Positions 55,913 through 64,000 of a stretch of 64,000 bases of DNA are shown here, in pieces. Source of the DNA: Heligmosomoides polygyrus polygyrus. Lineage: Eukaryota > Nematoda > Chromadorea > Rhabditida > Heligmosomidae. Made by a program: the position numbers and the translations under genes. Position 1 is the first letter of the stretch. Each line of letters starts with the position of its first letter. The stretch lies in NCBI GenBank assembly GCA_947396885.1, contig OX377204.1:52129139-52193138 (forward strand), written 5' to 3'. The notes under the pieces were generated by a model, which was not told the DNA's origin, searched no databases, and saw only the letters and a program-made list of their open reading frames with translations.

Positions 55913-56668
55913 TTAGCAGTTTCCCGTTGAAATATCCACCTGAGTAGGCTGGTTGTTAGTGACGGTCACACCCAGAGATGCTCTTCGGGCTAACCTAGCT
56001 TCCCGATTGCGCTCCCTTTCCTCTTTTGTTAAGGAGGGACGTATATAGACACCCTTACAGGAAAAAGAACGCAACCAGGAAGCTCTCCTAAGCACCAAAG
56101 ATTGGTAGAATGTGTTAGGAAGTACAACCTTTAAAAGACGTGGACGGCCTTCTTGAGGCTTTCCAAGTCGATATGTTAGTTGCGGAACACATTCTACATT
56201 TAGATGATCAAGAACATTTCTCACAGAATTAAAATCGTGGATGGCCCGTTCTGTAGACCTAGAATCAATAGACTCAGTGATGCCAGATATGACGACGGAA
56301 CGGAGTCTTTCTTTTTCATCGAAGGCCGACAAATTGCTAGCAGCAAAAGAATCACGTGGGAGGAACAGAGCCGCACTGCTCACTCTTCCAGCTTCAGCTA
56401 AGGCGGCCTTTAGAGCACCATTCTCTTCACGCAGATTAGCCACCTGTTCCTGCAGCTCTTGATTTTTGGTCAATACCAGATTGAGCTGCTGCTGAACAGT
56501 AAGCATATGTTTGAAGAGAATTTTAACAAAGGCAGGAGTCTTCTTATCTGCTTGGAGTTGTTCAAGCGCGAGCGCCACTTCATCTGCTCCATGTACAGCA
56601 TCCTGATCTTCACCAGTCATCGCAATTTTGCTCGTCTTCTGCGATTGAGAGGACTTCGACAGCGACAT
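55913..56668 (-). CDS. CR1 ORF1 protein (nucleic-acid-binding chaperone type)
   Basis: A 251-residue open frame starts at ATG 56668 and ends 14 nt before ORF2. A coiled-coil-like region (about residues 60-95, QQQLNLVLTKNQELQEQVA) is followed by an RRM-like or trailing domain with RSVVISGITES and NVECVPQLTYRLGK, then a basic C-terminus EERERNREARLARRASLG. This matches ORF1 proteins of nematode CR1-like elements, which bind the element RNA. It is intact although ORF2 is broken. Confidence 0.7.
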   Translation of the reverse strand: MSLSKSSQSQKTSKIAMTGEDQDAVHGADEVALALEQLQADKKTPAFVKILFKHMLTVQQQLNLVLTKNQELQEQVANLREENGALKAALAEAGRVSSAALFLPRDSFAASNLSAFDEKERLRSVVISGITESIDSRSTERAIHDFNSVRNVLDHLNVECVPQLTYRLGKPQEGRPRLLKVVLPNTFYQSLVLRRASWLRSFSCKGVYIRPSLTKEERERNREARLARRASLGVTVTNNQPTQVDISTGNC

Positions 56669-56922
56669 GGTTGAACAAGAGTGTTGCGAAATGGCAATCG
56701 ATTAGGGAGTCGTTGAGCGTAACAAACAGACAGACAGAAGACACAGGATATACCTGACAATGTGGCTTTAGCAGTTGATTTCACTGGACAGAACCCGCCA
56801 CAAGGTTCTTCAATATATGTAGTAAGCGGATGTCAGCGAAATCGAGGCTGGAAGTAACTTCGGTGGAGAGTAGGAGCGAGCTGAGATGAACGACCGCACG
56901 GCAACACCGCAAGCACCGGAAT

Positions 56923-57003
56923 GTGTTACAGAGCAGGTTTACATATGTTATATGTACACGTATGTATGTATGTATGTACGTATGTAAACCTGCTCTGTAA
57001 CAC
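56923..57003. repeat. 23-bp perfect inverted repeat around (GTAT)n
   Basis: GTGTTACAGAGCAGGTTTAC plus ATA (56923-56945) is exactly inverted at 56981-57003, enclosing a GTAT-repeat spacer. The right copy belongs to the family II arm, and the left copy sits at the CR1 5' end. Confidence 0.8.
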
Positions 57004-57363
57004 ACTATAATACCCCTAGGTGGATTACCTATATGATAAACATGGACTTTGCAAAAGTGCAAAAGAAACGCAGTCTGCGGGATCCAAACCCCTGACCCCT
57101 CGTTCACGAGCCCTAGCTCCTCCCTACTACGCCACCTGTGCACTGTGCTTAATCGCGATACGAGCTCTCATCCCGCGTGCGCCCGTCAGCTGTGGAGCAC
57201 GTGAATCAACAGGGCGCCAACACGCGACTTCCGTCGTCCCTAACTCTGCGCAGAATTGTATTGGGTTCGAGATACCTGCAGTTTGTTACTTCCCAGGGAG
57301 AGGCGGTTCCCCCCATATACAACAATTGGGCCGTTCCGACCTACCGTTGAGATAGTATCCTGG
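56943..57363. repeat. Family II element, right part
   Basis: It continues ACACTATAATACCCCTAGGT, then the tRNA-like module on the minus strand (57070-57145), and ends at TGAGATAGTATCCTGG, followed by TCA. It is the inverse partner of 52059-52400. Confidence 0.68.
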
Positions 57364-58192
57364 TCAGACCATGCTCTCTTTAAACTTTCCAATGTGCTTT
57401 TCTTTGCTTGATTTATAGTTTGTTAGTTGAGCATGTGAATGGGCTAGTTCGATGTTTAATGCCTTCGACTATGTGTTTTATAAAGGTGCATATGAAAACT
57501 AGAAGATCGAAGAGAAAGAAAAGCAAAAAACGGGTAAAGTATTCACTCTCTCCAAAGTCAGTTTCGAGGCGCATATTCTGCTCTGTTCATCCGCTATACC
57601 TCGTTCGAGGTGGGCTCAACAACCTGCCAAGCTACCATAATCGGGGGCGGCGGCGCGCTACCGCAACTCAGGGAGACACTTAACCGCGTTGACCTGCCTC
57701 CACTGACTGGTAATGTCCTGAACTGGATAGATACCATGGGTGAATGTGTCACCGGGGTGTTGCATAATCTATCAAATAGAATTTACACTTCAACGGACAA
57801 TATACCTTATATTTTCTTGAAGAAGGCAGCACTTGGACTGGATTCTCCTCTAACCCTCCTACTCAACAAAGTTTGCTTCATAGCGTTGTTCCAAACTAAT
57901 GGAAAGTTGGATATGCACGCCTTTGCTCAAAATAGAACTTTAAACCGATACTATAGACCCATTTGATTAACGAGTTTCTTAAGCGAGGTCGTGGAGCGTT
58001 GAATAAAAAATCGCAAGCTATCTCAAAGATAACAAGCTACTCCGTGAGGAGCAGCATGGATTTCTTGGGGATAAATCCACTATGTCCGCTCTTGTTTCCA
58101 CTATTCCTTTATGGCATATAGGAACTAGACCAAGGTAACTACGTATCATTCTGTTACTTGGACCATGCAAAAGCATTTGATTCGGTTTCAAT

Positions 58193-58503
58193 AAAGGATA
58201 AGGATAAAGGACGGCGTTACTCAATCCCTTTTGGGATGCTCCAGCGCATTCTACTTCTACGGGATGTCGTGGAGGCGACATGAATGCGTATTTGGCCATA
58301 CAATGACTTGCGGTGGCCAGCCGATGAACAAGTCAGCGCTTTATCCTTCCCAGACAAGTCTGGTACCAATTCACCGACCCCGGAGGGATGGAAGGCTTGG
58401 TTGGCCTGGGCGGGAAATCCGAAATAGGAACCTGGTATCGGGTGCACGCGACAGTCGCGCCTCCTCCGACTGCGCTACACGCGCCCTTGTTCGGTTTCAA
58501 TTC
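58193..58503 (-). mobile_element. tRNA-derived SINE, copy 1
   Basis: The duplication GATTCGGTTTCAAT (58179-58192), with a near copy at 58504-58517, brackets it. On the minus strand it begins GGGCGCGTGTAGCGCAGTCG, where TAGCGCAGTCGG is an exact A-box match, and ends in a TTATCC-type simple repeat. It is about 92% like copy 2. Confidence 0.82.
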
Positions 58504-58649
58504 GGTTCGGTTTCAATACCACTGCTAATTAGAAAACTTTCTTCATACGGCATAAAAGGTCAGCTTTTAAAATTTTTGAGATCCTTTCTAATCGACCGTG
58601 TCCAGTCTGTAATAGTAAACCACAGTTTTTCGCCCTATTTTTCAGCACC

Positions 58650-58955
58650 ATGGGCGCGTGTGGCGCAGTCGGAGGAGGCGCGACTGTCGCGTGCACCCGA
58701 TACCAGATTCCTGGTTCGGATTTCCTGCCCAGGCCAACCAAGCCTTCCGTCCCTCCGGGGTCGGTGAATTGGTGCCAGACCTGTCTGGGAAGGATAAAGC
58801 GCTGACTTGTTCATCGGCTGGCCACAGCAAGTCATTGTATGGCCAAGCACGCATTCATGTCACCTCCACGACTACCCGTAGAAGTAGAATGCGCTGGCGC
58901 ATCCCAGAAGGGATCGAGTAACGCCGTCCTTTATCCTTTATCCTTATCCTTATTA
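58650..58955 (+). mobile_element. tRNA-derived SINE, copy 2
   Basis: TTCAGCACC flanks both sides (58641-58649 and 58956-58964). The head GGGCGCGTGTGGCGCAGTCG has an A box, and GGTTCGGATTTCC is a B-box match about 55 nt downstream. A unique body of about 200 bp follows, and the tail is (TTTATCC)n. Head, body, tail and target duplication make this a textbook SINE, mobilised in trans by a LINE. Confidence 0.85.
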
Positions 58956-60450
58956 TTCAGCACCGAGCGGAGTACCTCAAGGAGCATGTTTGGGCCCGCA
59001 TTTTCCGTTCCTAATCTAACATCAACGATTTACCCTCCGTACTCCTGCCCGGATGCTCCTGTAGCATTTATGCTGAAGACACCCAGATTTTTACAGTCAT
59101 CGATTGTCAGAAGCTTAAAAGTGCAATAAATGTTATTTCGGATTGGCCCAGGGCTTGGTCATTGGATATTTCTGCTCAAAAAAATCGCTGTCATCACACT
59201 AAGATGCAACCAGGAGTGTGCGTAAATGAAATCCGAACTTTCGTAAATCGTAAATCGTAAACCGTAAATCGTAACAAGTCTGGAGATTCAAAGATAAGAA
59301 GACTATCTGTGTTTTGCGCCCCCATGTCTACAATAGACGTTGTTTTAGTGCTTCATAGCAAACAAATTTGTACATACATTTGCCCTTTTTCAGTATAAAA
59401 ATTGATACCTTTCTGATGGCTTTCAGAGAAGAAAATGCTTGCTTGCTGGTAAACCTTGCGAATCAAAAACATTATAATTGACCACATAGAATACTTAGCG
59501 CATCGCAAAAAGGTTCTATGGCATGTAATTCCAATTTTTATCCTGAGATTCGCTATCCTCTCTATTCGACACTTTCTGACCCCTAAATTACGCGAGTACC
59601 TCTCGTTGTGAGGTCGATGTCAAAGTAATTTACTGAGCCAAATTAGAGTGGAAGTGCTGCAAAAAGCATAAAGGTAGACGATACTTGGCACTACATACTA
59701 GCCACGAGAGCCAAAACTCGAGAGAGTTCGCACAAAGAAAATAAACAATCCGCAATCTTTAGTGTCCCAGACAGCAAAAAGTGTGGCGTCTTGGCTCCTT
59801 TATTGGAGACTTTACCCTAAGTAGGTTTTCCCGGTGGTTCAGTGGTCTAGACAAATATTTATCTGAACTAGAGCTGGACGGCAAAATTGGACATGCCCAT
59901 GGACCAGCTCTCCGCCTAGCTGGTCCTAACATGTAGGGCACAGATGGCGAGGAGTCGCGCTCTTTCTGCGAGACAAAAAGTTTTGGCACTGAGAAGTGCA
60001 GTTAAAAGATGCTCTGCAATCTCTTTATATTAACCTAGAGATACAGATTGTCCCATGAACTGTCGCCACTGTCTTGTCTTTTAGCCCACCTTAAAAAGCA
60101 GAAAGTCAAAGTTCTACCAATTGGTGGCTTCAAGACGTTGAACCATATAAGGCTATGATGAATAGTAAAAATTCACTAGATTTGCAACTTTTTGATCGAA
60201 ACATAGAGAATCATAAATTATTAATGATCTAATGACTATCTTTACACTCTGTCTTATGCAGGCTATGCGTGAATTCTTGGCTGATCTGGAGCAACACTTT
60301 CCAATCGCAATTAAATTTTGAAGCGTATCAGAGCCGGCTTTGCGTAGCTCTTTGAAGAATTTCCGAATTTCTAGGGATTCATCACAAGGTAGCGATCATC
60401 GATTCGAGATGCACCATGCAATTCCCACTTTTCTACATTTGGCTTTATTA

Positions 60451-61308
60451 GCACCAGGCTGTCCAATAATTCTTGTCCGAAAATTTCACCATTTTTAATT
60501 TTTTTCAACTTTATTGAAAAAAGTCTAATCAACAATATAATCACCACTGTTATTCACAACAGTGGCCCATCGATTGGGCAGGTCGCCGATGCCCTTTGCT
60601 CAGAACTCCGGGAGCTGCGACTCGAAGAAGTCCGCGATGTCGGATTTGAGGTTGTCGTAGTTGGTGAATTTTCTTCCGGCCAAATGGTGCTTCAGCGGGC
60701 GGAACAAGTGGTAGTCGGAGGGGGCGTGGTTCGGGGAATACGGCGGATGGGCAACCGTCTCCCAGCCAACTTCTGCTGTGTGTCGTTCGCCACGAGGGGG
60801 CGCGCGTCGTGCAGCAGGTGGACCGAGGCCCGTCGAGGACGCTTTTCTCGGATGGCGGCGGCTAGTTTCTCGAGCTGATTGGTGTAGATGGAGGCGGTGA
60901 CCGTCCTGCCTTGCGGGAGCAGGTCGAAGTACAGCATGCCCTTGGCGTCCCACCAGCAGCAGAGCATGATCTTCAGCGGGTGTTCCCTGTCCTCGAGGCT
61001 TGTGTCGCCGCTCTCGAAACGATTGAACCAGCGTCTGACTGTGCATTGGGACACTGCATCCTCCTTGCACGCTCTGCAGATGTTGGCAACCGCGGTGTCC
61101 GTGTCTTTGCCCAGCAGCCACTCGTAGTACACGAACGTACGAATTCGACCTTGATCCATTTTAGCTTGTACTCGTAGCTAGACGCGGCGACTGCGCCTTA
61201 TATACCCCTAGCGTGGAACTCTGGAGAACATTCTAGAAGGTTTTTACACTTCTAAGGAAAATTATAGAATTTTGAAAAATTTCGGACAGGAATTTTTGGG
61301 CAGCCTGG
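60451..61308 (-). mobile_element. Internally deleted mariner
   Basis: The terminal repeats CCAGGCTGTCCAATAATTCT (60454) and, inverted, CCAGGCTGCCCAAAAATTCC (to 61308) have TA outside (60449-60450 and 61309-61310). At 858 bp it is about 400 bp shorter than a full mariner. Confidence 0.82.
60600..61159 (-). pseudogene. Mariner transposase lacking the central region
   Basis: From the ATG at 61159 it reads GRIRTFVYYEWLLGKDTDTA and RWFNRFESGDTSLEDREH, then jumps directly to LKIMLCCWWDAKGMLYFDLL. This removes the second DNA-binding helix and the first catalytic Asp. After a frameshift near 60790 the end is HPPYSPNHAPSDYHLF and NLKSDIADFFESQLPEF, with the third catalytic Asp. The deleted protein could not cut DNA. 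Confidence 0.85.
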
Positions 61309-62276
61309 TATTTGAACGCCGTTTCAGCGTAATGCCTTTTTTTCGTACCACTCGAAGACGTGTTAGTCCTCTACTCGTTGTAGGCAAATCTGGTGCTAAA
61401 TGACCTAGAGATGTTCGAACGAAACCTTTGTTGAGCCAGCCGAAGAACTGAATTTCACCTTGTTCGAGCTCATATTTGCAGTTCCACCTACTAATCTCCA
61501 AAATGTCGATAAAAACATGACCGTCAAATGCTCCACACAGAGATTAAACGCCTGCGGGAGGTGTCTACGTCAAAAAGTAGGCAACGTATACTCAAACTGG
61601 AGCGCGATCGATGTGAGTGTATGAACAAAGATCACATTCACGAAAATTTACGACCCAAAATATCGTAAATCGTAATTACGCACACCCCTGGATGCAACCG
61701 TCTCAACGTATTGTTTACTTTGGGAGAAGTGGAGGGGTGGGTTTTACTTACGATTACCTGGATATTACTTATTATAAAACCATCAGTTTCGAAAAGTACA
61801 ATCATGAAATGGTAGCGAGAGCGCTCAGGTGCTCAAAATTCGTCCTCAGGTCCATTAAAATGCGGGATCCAGTTATGCTTTTCAGACTTTTCACCTTATA
61901 TGTAAGACCACTTTTAGAGTACTGTTCTCCAATATTCATTCAAAAAAGCGCATTGATCAGCGAGATCGAAAAGGTCCGAAGCTGTTTACGTATCGCTGTT
62001 TTCGCCGCTGCGGTCTTTTGGATCTCTCTCACGAACAGCGGCTCGGTAGATGATGATACGCTAGAGTTTCCTCGTAAAATTGCGGACCTCGGGCTGATTT
62101 ATAAGTTGACCACAGGCGAGGCTAATCTTCGCATTTCAGACCTCTCTGAGCTTTCTCCGAGTGTTGCTAAACTTAAAGGACATCCTTTTCGTATAAGAAT
62201 AGATAAACCCAATACTGCTATACGTTCGAATAACTCTTATGTGGAACAGCTTGCAACCCGAACTTCTCATCCGTAG

Positions 62277-64000
62277 AAAGTCCAAGATGTTCCAAACACG
62301 TGTGGCCCAGTAACTTAGATCTAACACGGTGACTGTAGTCAGTGGCGGGGAATAGATTGAAAATGTTGTGCCCTTCATATTTCACATGCGCAAACAGCAC
62401 ATTGCTTGCGGAGACTTCTCGCTTATACGAATAAATATGCCTGTCGTTAAATACGCGCTAACGCAGCGAGGACGAGCGCTGTTCTTGTCGACGTCGACGG
62501 TTCGACTCCCCTGGTGTATGACCGGCTAAAGTTTTATTTGAAATTGCATCAGCATCTCCTGTGTGTTGGCGTTGTCACTTGCGCCTCCTTTGGGTACGTC
62601 TTCCATTCTGCTGTTGACCTTGTTGGAACCTCGTCGCGGTCGTTGTGCGGCGTCGAGCGGTTGCTGTCCCCTGACAGGTCGTGCACTCGTGGTTCAGTTG
62701 CACCGCTGATTGAGCAGAAGTGTTGAGATACTCAGGCCTGACTAGATGCCTTGCCCATGGAATGTTTTAGAAAAATCGTAGATCGAACGTTGCCTAACAA
62801 TGGATCTATTGGAAACGAGTATTGATGATGTACTCGAAGTATTTCAGGCGCCGATCGAGCTGCTACTCCAGTTGAACAGACCAGCGTCTTCCCTCCTTGC
62901 TACAGATTCCGCACTCTTTCACATAAACAGGCTAACCTTTAAACTGACCTGCGCAGTTTTATTAGTTCTCCTCTTCAAACGCTTCTGTTTGACATTGCTT
63001 GCCGCAATCTCATGGTCGATTTATGCAAAGATTTCAATCTCTGTTATGAGGAATAGAGCACCGAGTATTGACAACACGTGAAATGGTTATCCTGTGCTTA
63101 CCAAGGAGTGCGTAGTGACGAGCAGGTGTCCGCTGATGACCTCCCATCAAGGTAGCCTCGGGTGCGTTCCGGTTAAAAGAGGGCTTTGAGACGCAAGGTT
63201 TGCTCGCCGTGGCTAACGCTGATTGCGAATCTATGGCAGTAGAATCATAGTTGCTTGCTAAACCCATGAGCTGAAATTCTGTCGAAATCGGTGGATTTCT
63301 TGCTGTCGGCCTCATCACGAGAGTAGCTTTTTGCACCTTCCTGCATTGACTCCGCAGAAGTTGGCCATGAGAATGCTATAATTCCCACCCTTGCCTACTT
63401 TCTGTGCTCATGAACTAAATCTCCTTCATGCTATCATTTTCTTTCAGCTTTTACGTTTTTTCCAATGCCAGTTTTCTTTGCTCTTCGTTCCCCATTTGTT
63501 ATCGTGTAGCTGCACCGGCACGAATAATGAAATGAAATAATAAATTGAATTTGCAATGCCAAAAGACGGAACAGACCAACGCAATATTTTTGCAGAGCTG
63601 AATTTGCTAATGAATACAACATCATGTCGAGAACGCCAGCGAACCCGTAGAGGAGCTATTGCAACCAGGACATTGTTGAAATTTATGCGTTACCAGTACT
63701 GTATAGGGTGGCTTATCTGCTGGCTGGAGCTTGGTGCCAGAAGCTCATCGTAACTTATTGGGACTGTTCGCTTTTCACAGAACCCGTCCAGCGACAAGCA
63801 GTTTTGCGTGATGCCTAGCTCATGCGTTCCACTCTGAAAAGAGTCGATGACTTCGAACAGTATAGCTCTTTTATGCACAAGAGGAAGGTCTGATGCGCTC
63901 CTTATTCCATTTTCTCATGTTCCACCTTTTGTTTCAAGCGGCGCTCATGCTTAGGCCTTGAAACGGATGAATAAATAAACGAAAAGAGTGTTTTCTAAAA
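62277..64000. other. Unassigned sequence
   Basis: No supported exon or repeat. A tRNA-like hint (CTAACGCAGCGAGG then GGTTCGACTCCC, 62457-62512) is present but does not fold convincingly. A minus-strand frame near 63034-63336 lacks splice support. Confidence 0.3.

Larger units (their letters stand above)
52957..56922 (-). mobile_element. CR1-like retrotransposon with ORF1 and ORF2
   Basis: The 3' tail is (TTTA)7 on the plus strand at 52957-52989. ORF1 and ORF2 follow with 14 nt between them, then a 5' leader of about 250 bp. It splits the family II element into halves at 52956 and 56943. The length of about 4 kb and two-ORF layout fit the CR1 group. The 5' boundary is approximate. Confidence 0.78.
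59211..61690. mobile_element. hAT-type non-autonomous element (2480 bp)
   Basis: The 8-bp duplication GATGCAAC (59203-59210 and 61691-61698) flanks terminal repeats CAGGAGTGTGCGTAA and, inverted, CAGGGGTGTGCGTAA (14 of 15 match). CGTAAATCGTAAATCGTAAA subterminal repeats occur near both ends (59244-59275 and 61661-61673). No transposase of its own is seen. The 60451-61308 mariner is nested within. Confidence 0.85.
57408..62276 (+). pseudogene. CR1-like RT relic split by four insertions
   Basis: RT text runs through 57408-58192 (VLHNLSNRIYTSTDNIPYIF and HAKAFDSVSI in shifting frames), 58518-58640 (LLIRKLSSYGIKGQLLKFLR), and 58965-59202, where EDTQIF stands for the catalytic FADD segment. It finishes at 61699-62276 (SIKMRDPVMLFRLFTLYVRP and LEYCSPIF). 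The gaps are SINE copies at 58193 and 58650 and a hAT element at 59211 that itself contains a mariner. Removing these restores continuity. It carries many stops, so it is an old copy, of a different subtype from 52957-56922. Confidence 0.75.

Noticed and set aside
62457..62517. tRNA-like sequence with GGTTCGACTCCC
   Set aside because: The A-box match is weak, and no acceptor or anticodon stem could be drawn.
1..64000. CRISPR arrays, bacterial operons, rRNA genes, SL RNA genes
   Set aside because: None was found. The (TTC)n and (TTTA)n runs are retrotransposon tails, and the sequence is eukaryotic.

Overview
The window reads as nuclear DNA of a nematode, most likely a parasitic strongylid (hookworm-like, clade V). 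This is inferred from introns of about 58-138 nt in GC3-rich exons and from many RTE, CR1, Penelope, mariner, Tc1 and hAT relics. No bacterial operons, rRNA genes or CRISPR arrays are seen. Most of the 64 kb is repeat; host coding sequence is sparse.

Host genes. (i) A plus-strand gene at 1253-5513 has six exons, all joined in phase 0, giving a 203-residue protein of unknown function; two Tc1-like relics sit in its third intron. (ii) Minus-strand exons lie at 20718-21099, (iii) at 29654-30040 and (iv) at 45898-46038. Weaker exon or ORF candidates lie at 27177-27380, 31974-32188 and 37639-37905.

Non-LTR retrotransposons. A tail-to-tail pair of RTE-like elements fills 12524-19084. The plus copy keeps a 992-codon endonuclease/reverse-transcriptase ORF; the minus copy is broken. 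Target-site duplications show that the plus copy went into the minus copy's tail. A third copy lies at 33570-35735 and a scrap at 6640-7066. A different RTE element (23452-26155) has a 10-bp target duplication. A CR1-like element with ORF1 and ORF2 (52963-56922) and a CR1 relic (57408-62276) dominate the right end. A Penelope-like element (50248-52053) keeps RT and GIY-YIG pieces, with a hammerhead-ribozyme-like core beside it.

DNA transposons. Mariner relics lie at 8985-10470, 22364-22800, 37983-39241, 46517-47501, 48600-49505 and 60451-61308. Tc1-like pieces are at 1900-2818, 3348-4081 and 40005-40340. Two hAT-type non-autonomous elements have 8-bp duplications (28085-29534 and 59211-61690). 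A GC-rich MITE-like family has three copies.

The most unusual theme is four unrelated repeat families, three built as large inverted repeats and a fourth found both singly and in inverted pairs, whose arms carry tRNA-like modules with A-box and B-box matches. A tRNA-derived SINE (58193-58503 and 58650-58955) is a separate fifth type. Several loci show three or four layers of nested insertion whose order can be read from target-site duplications.
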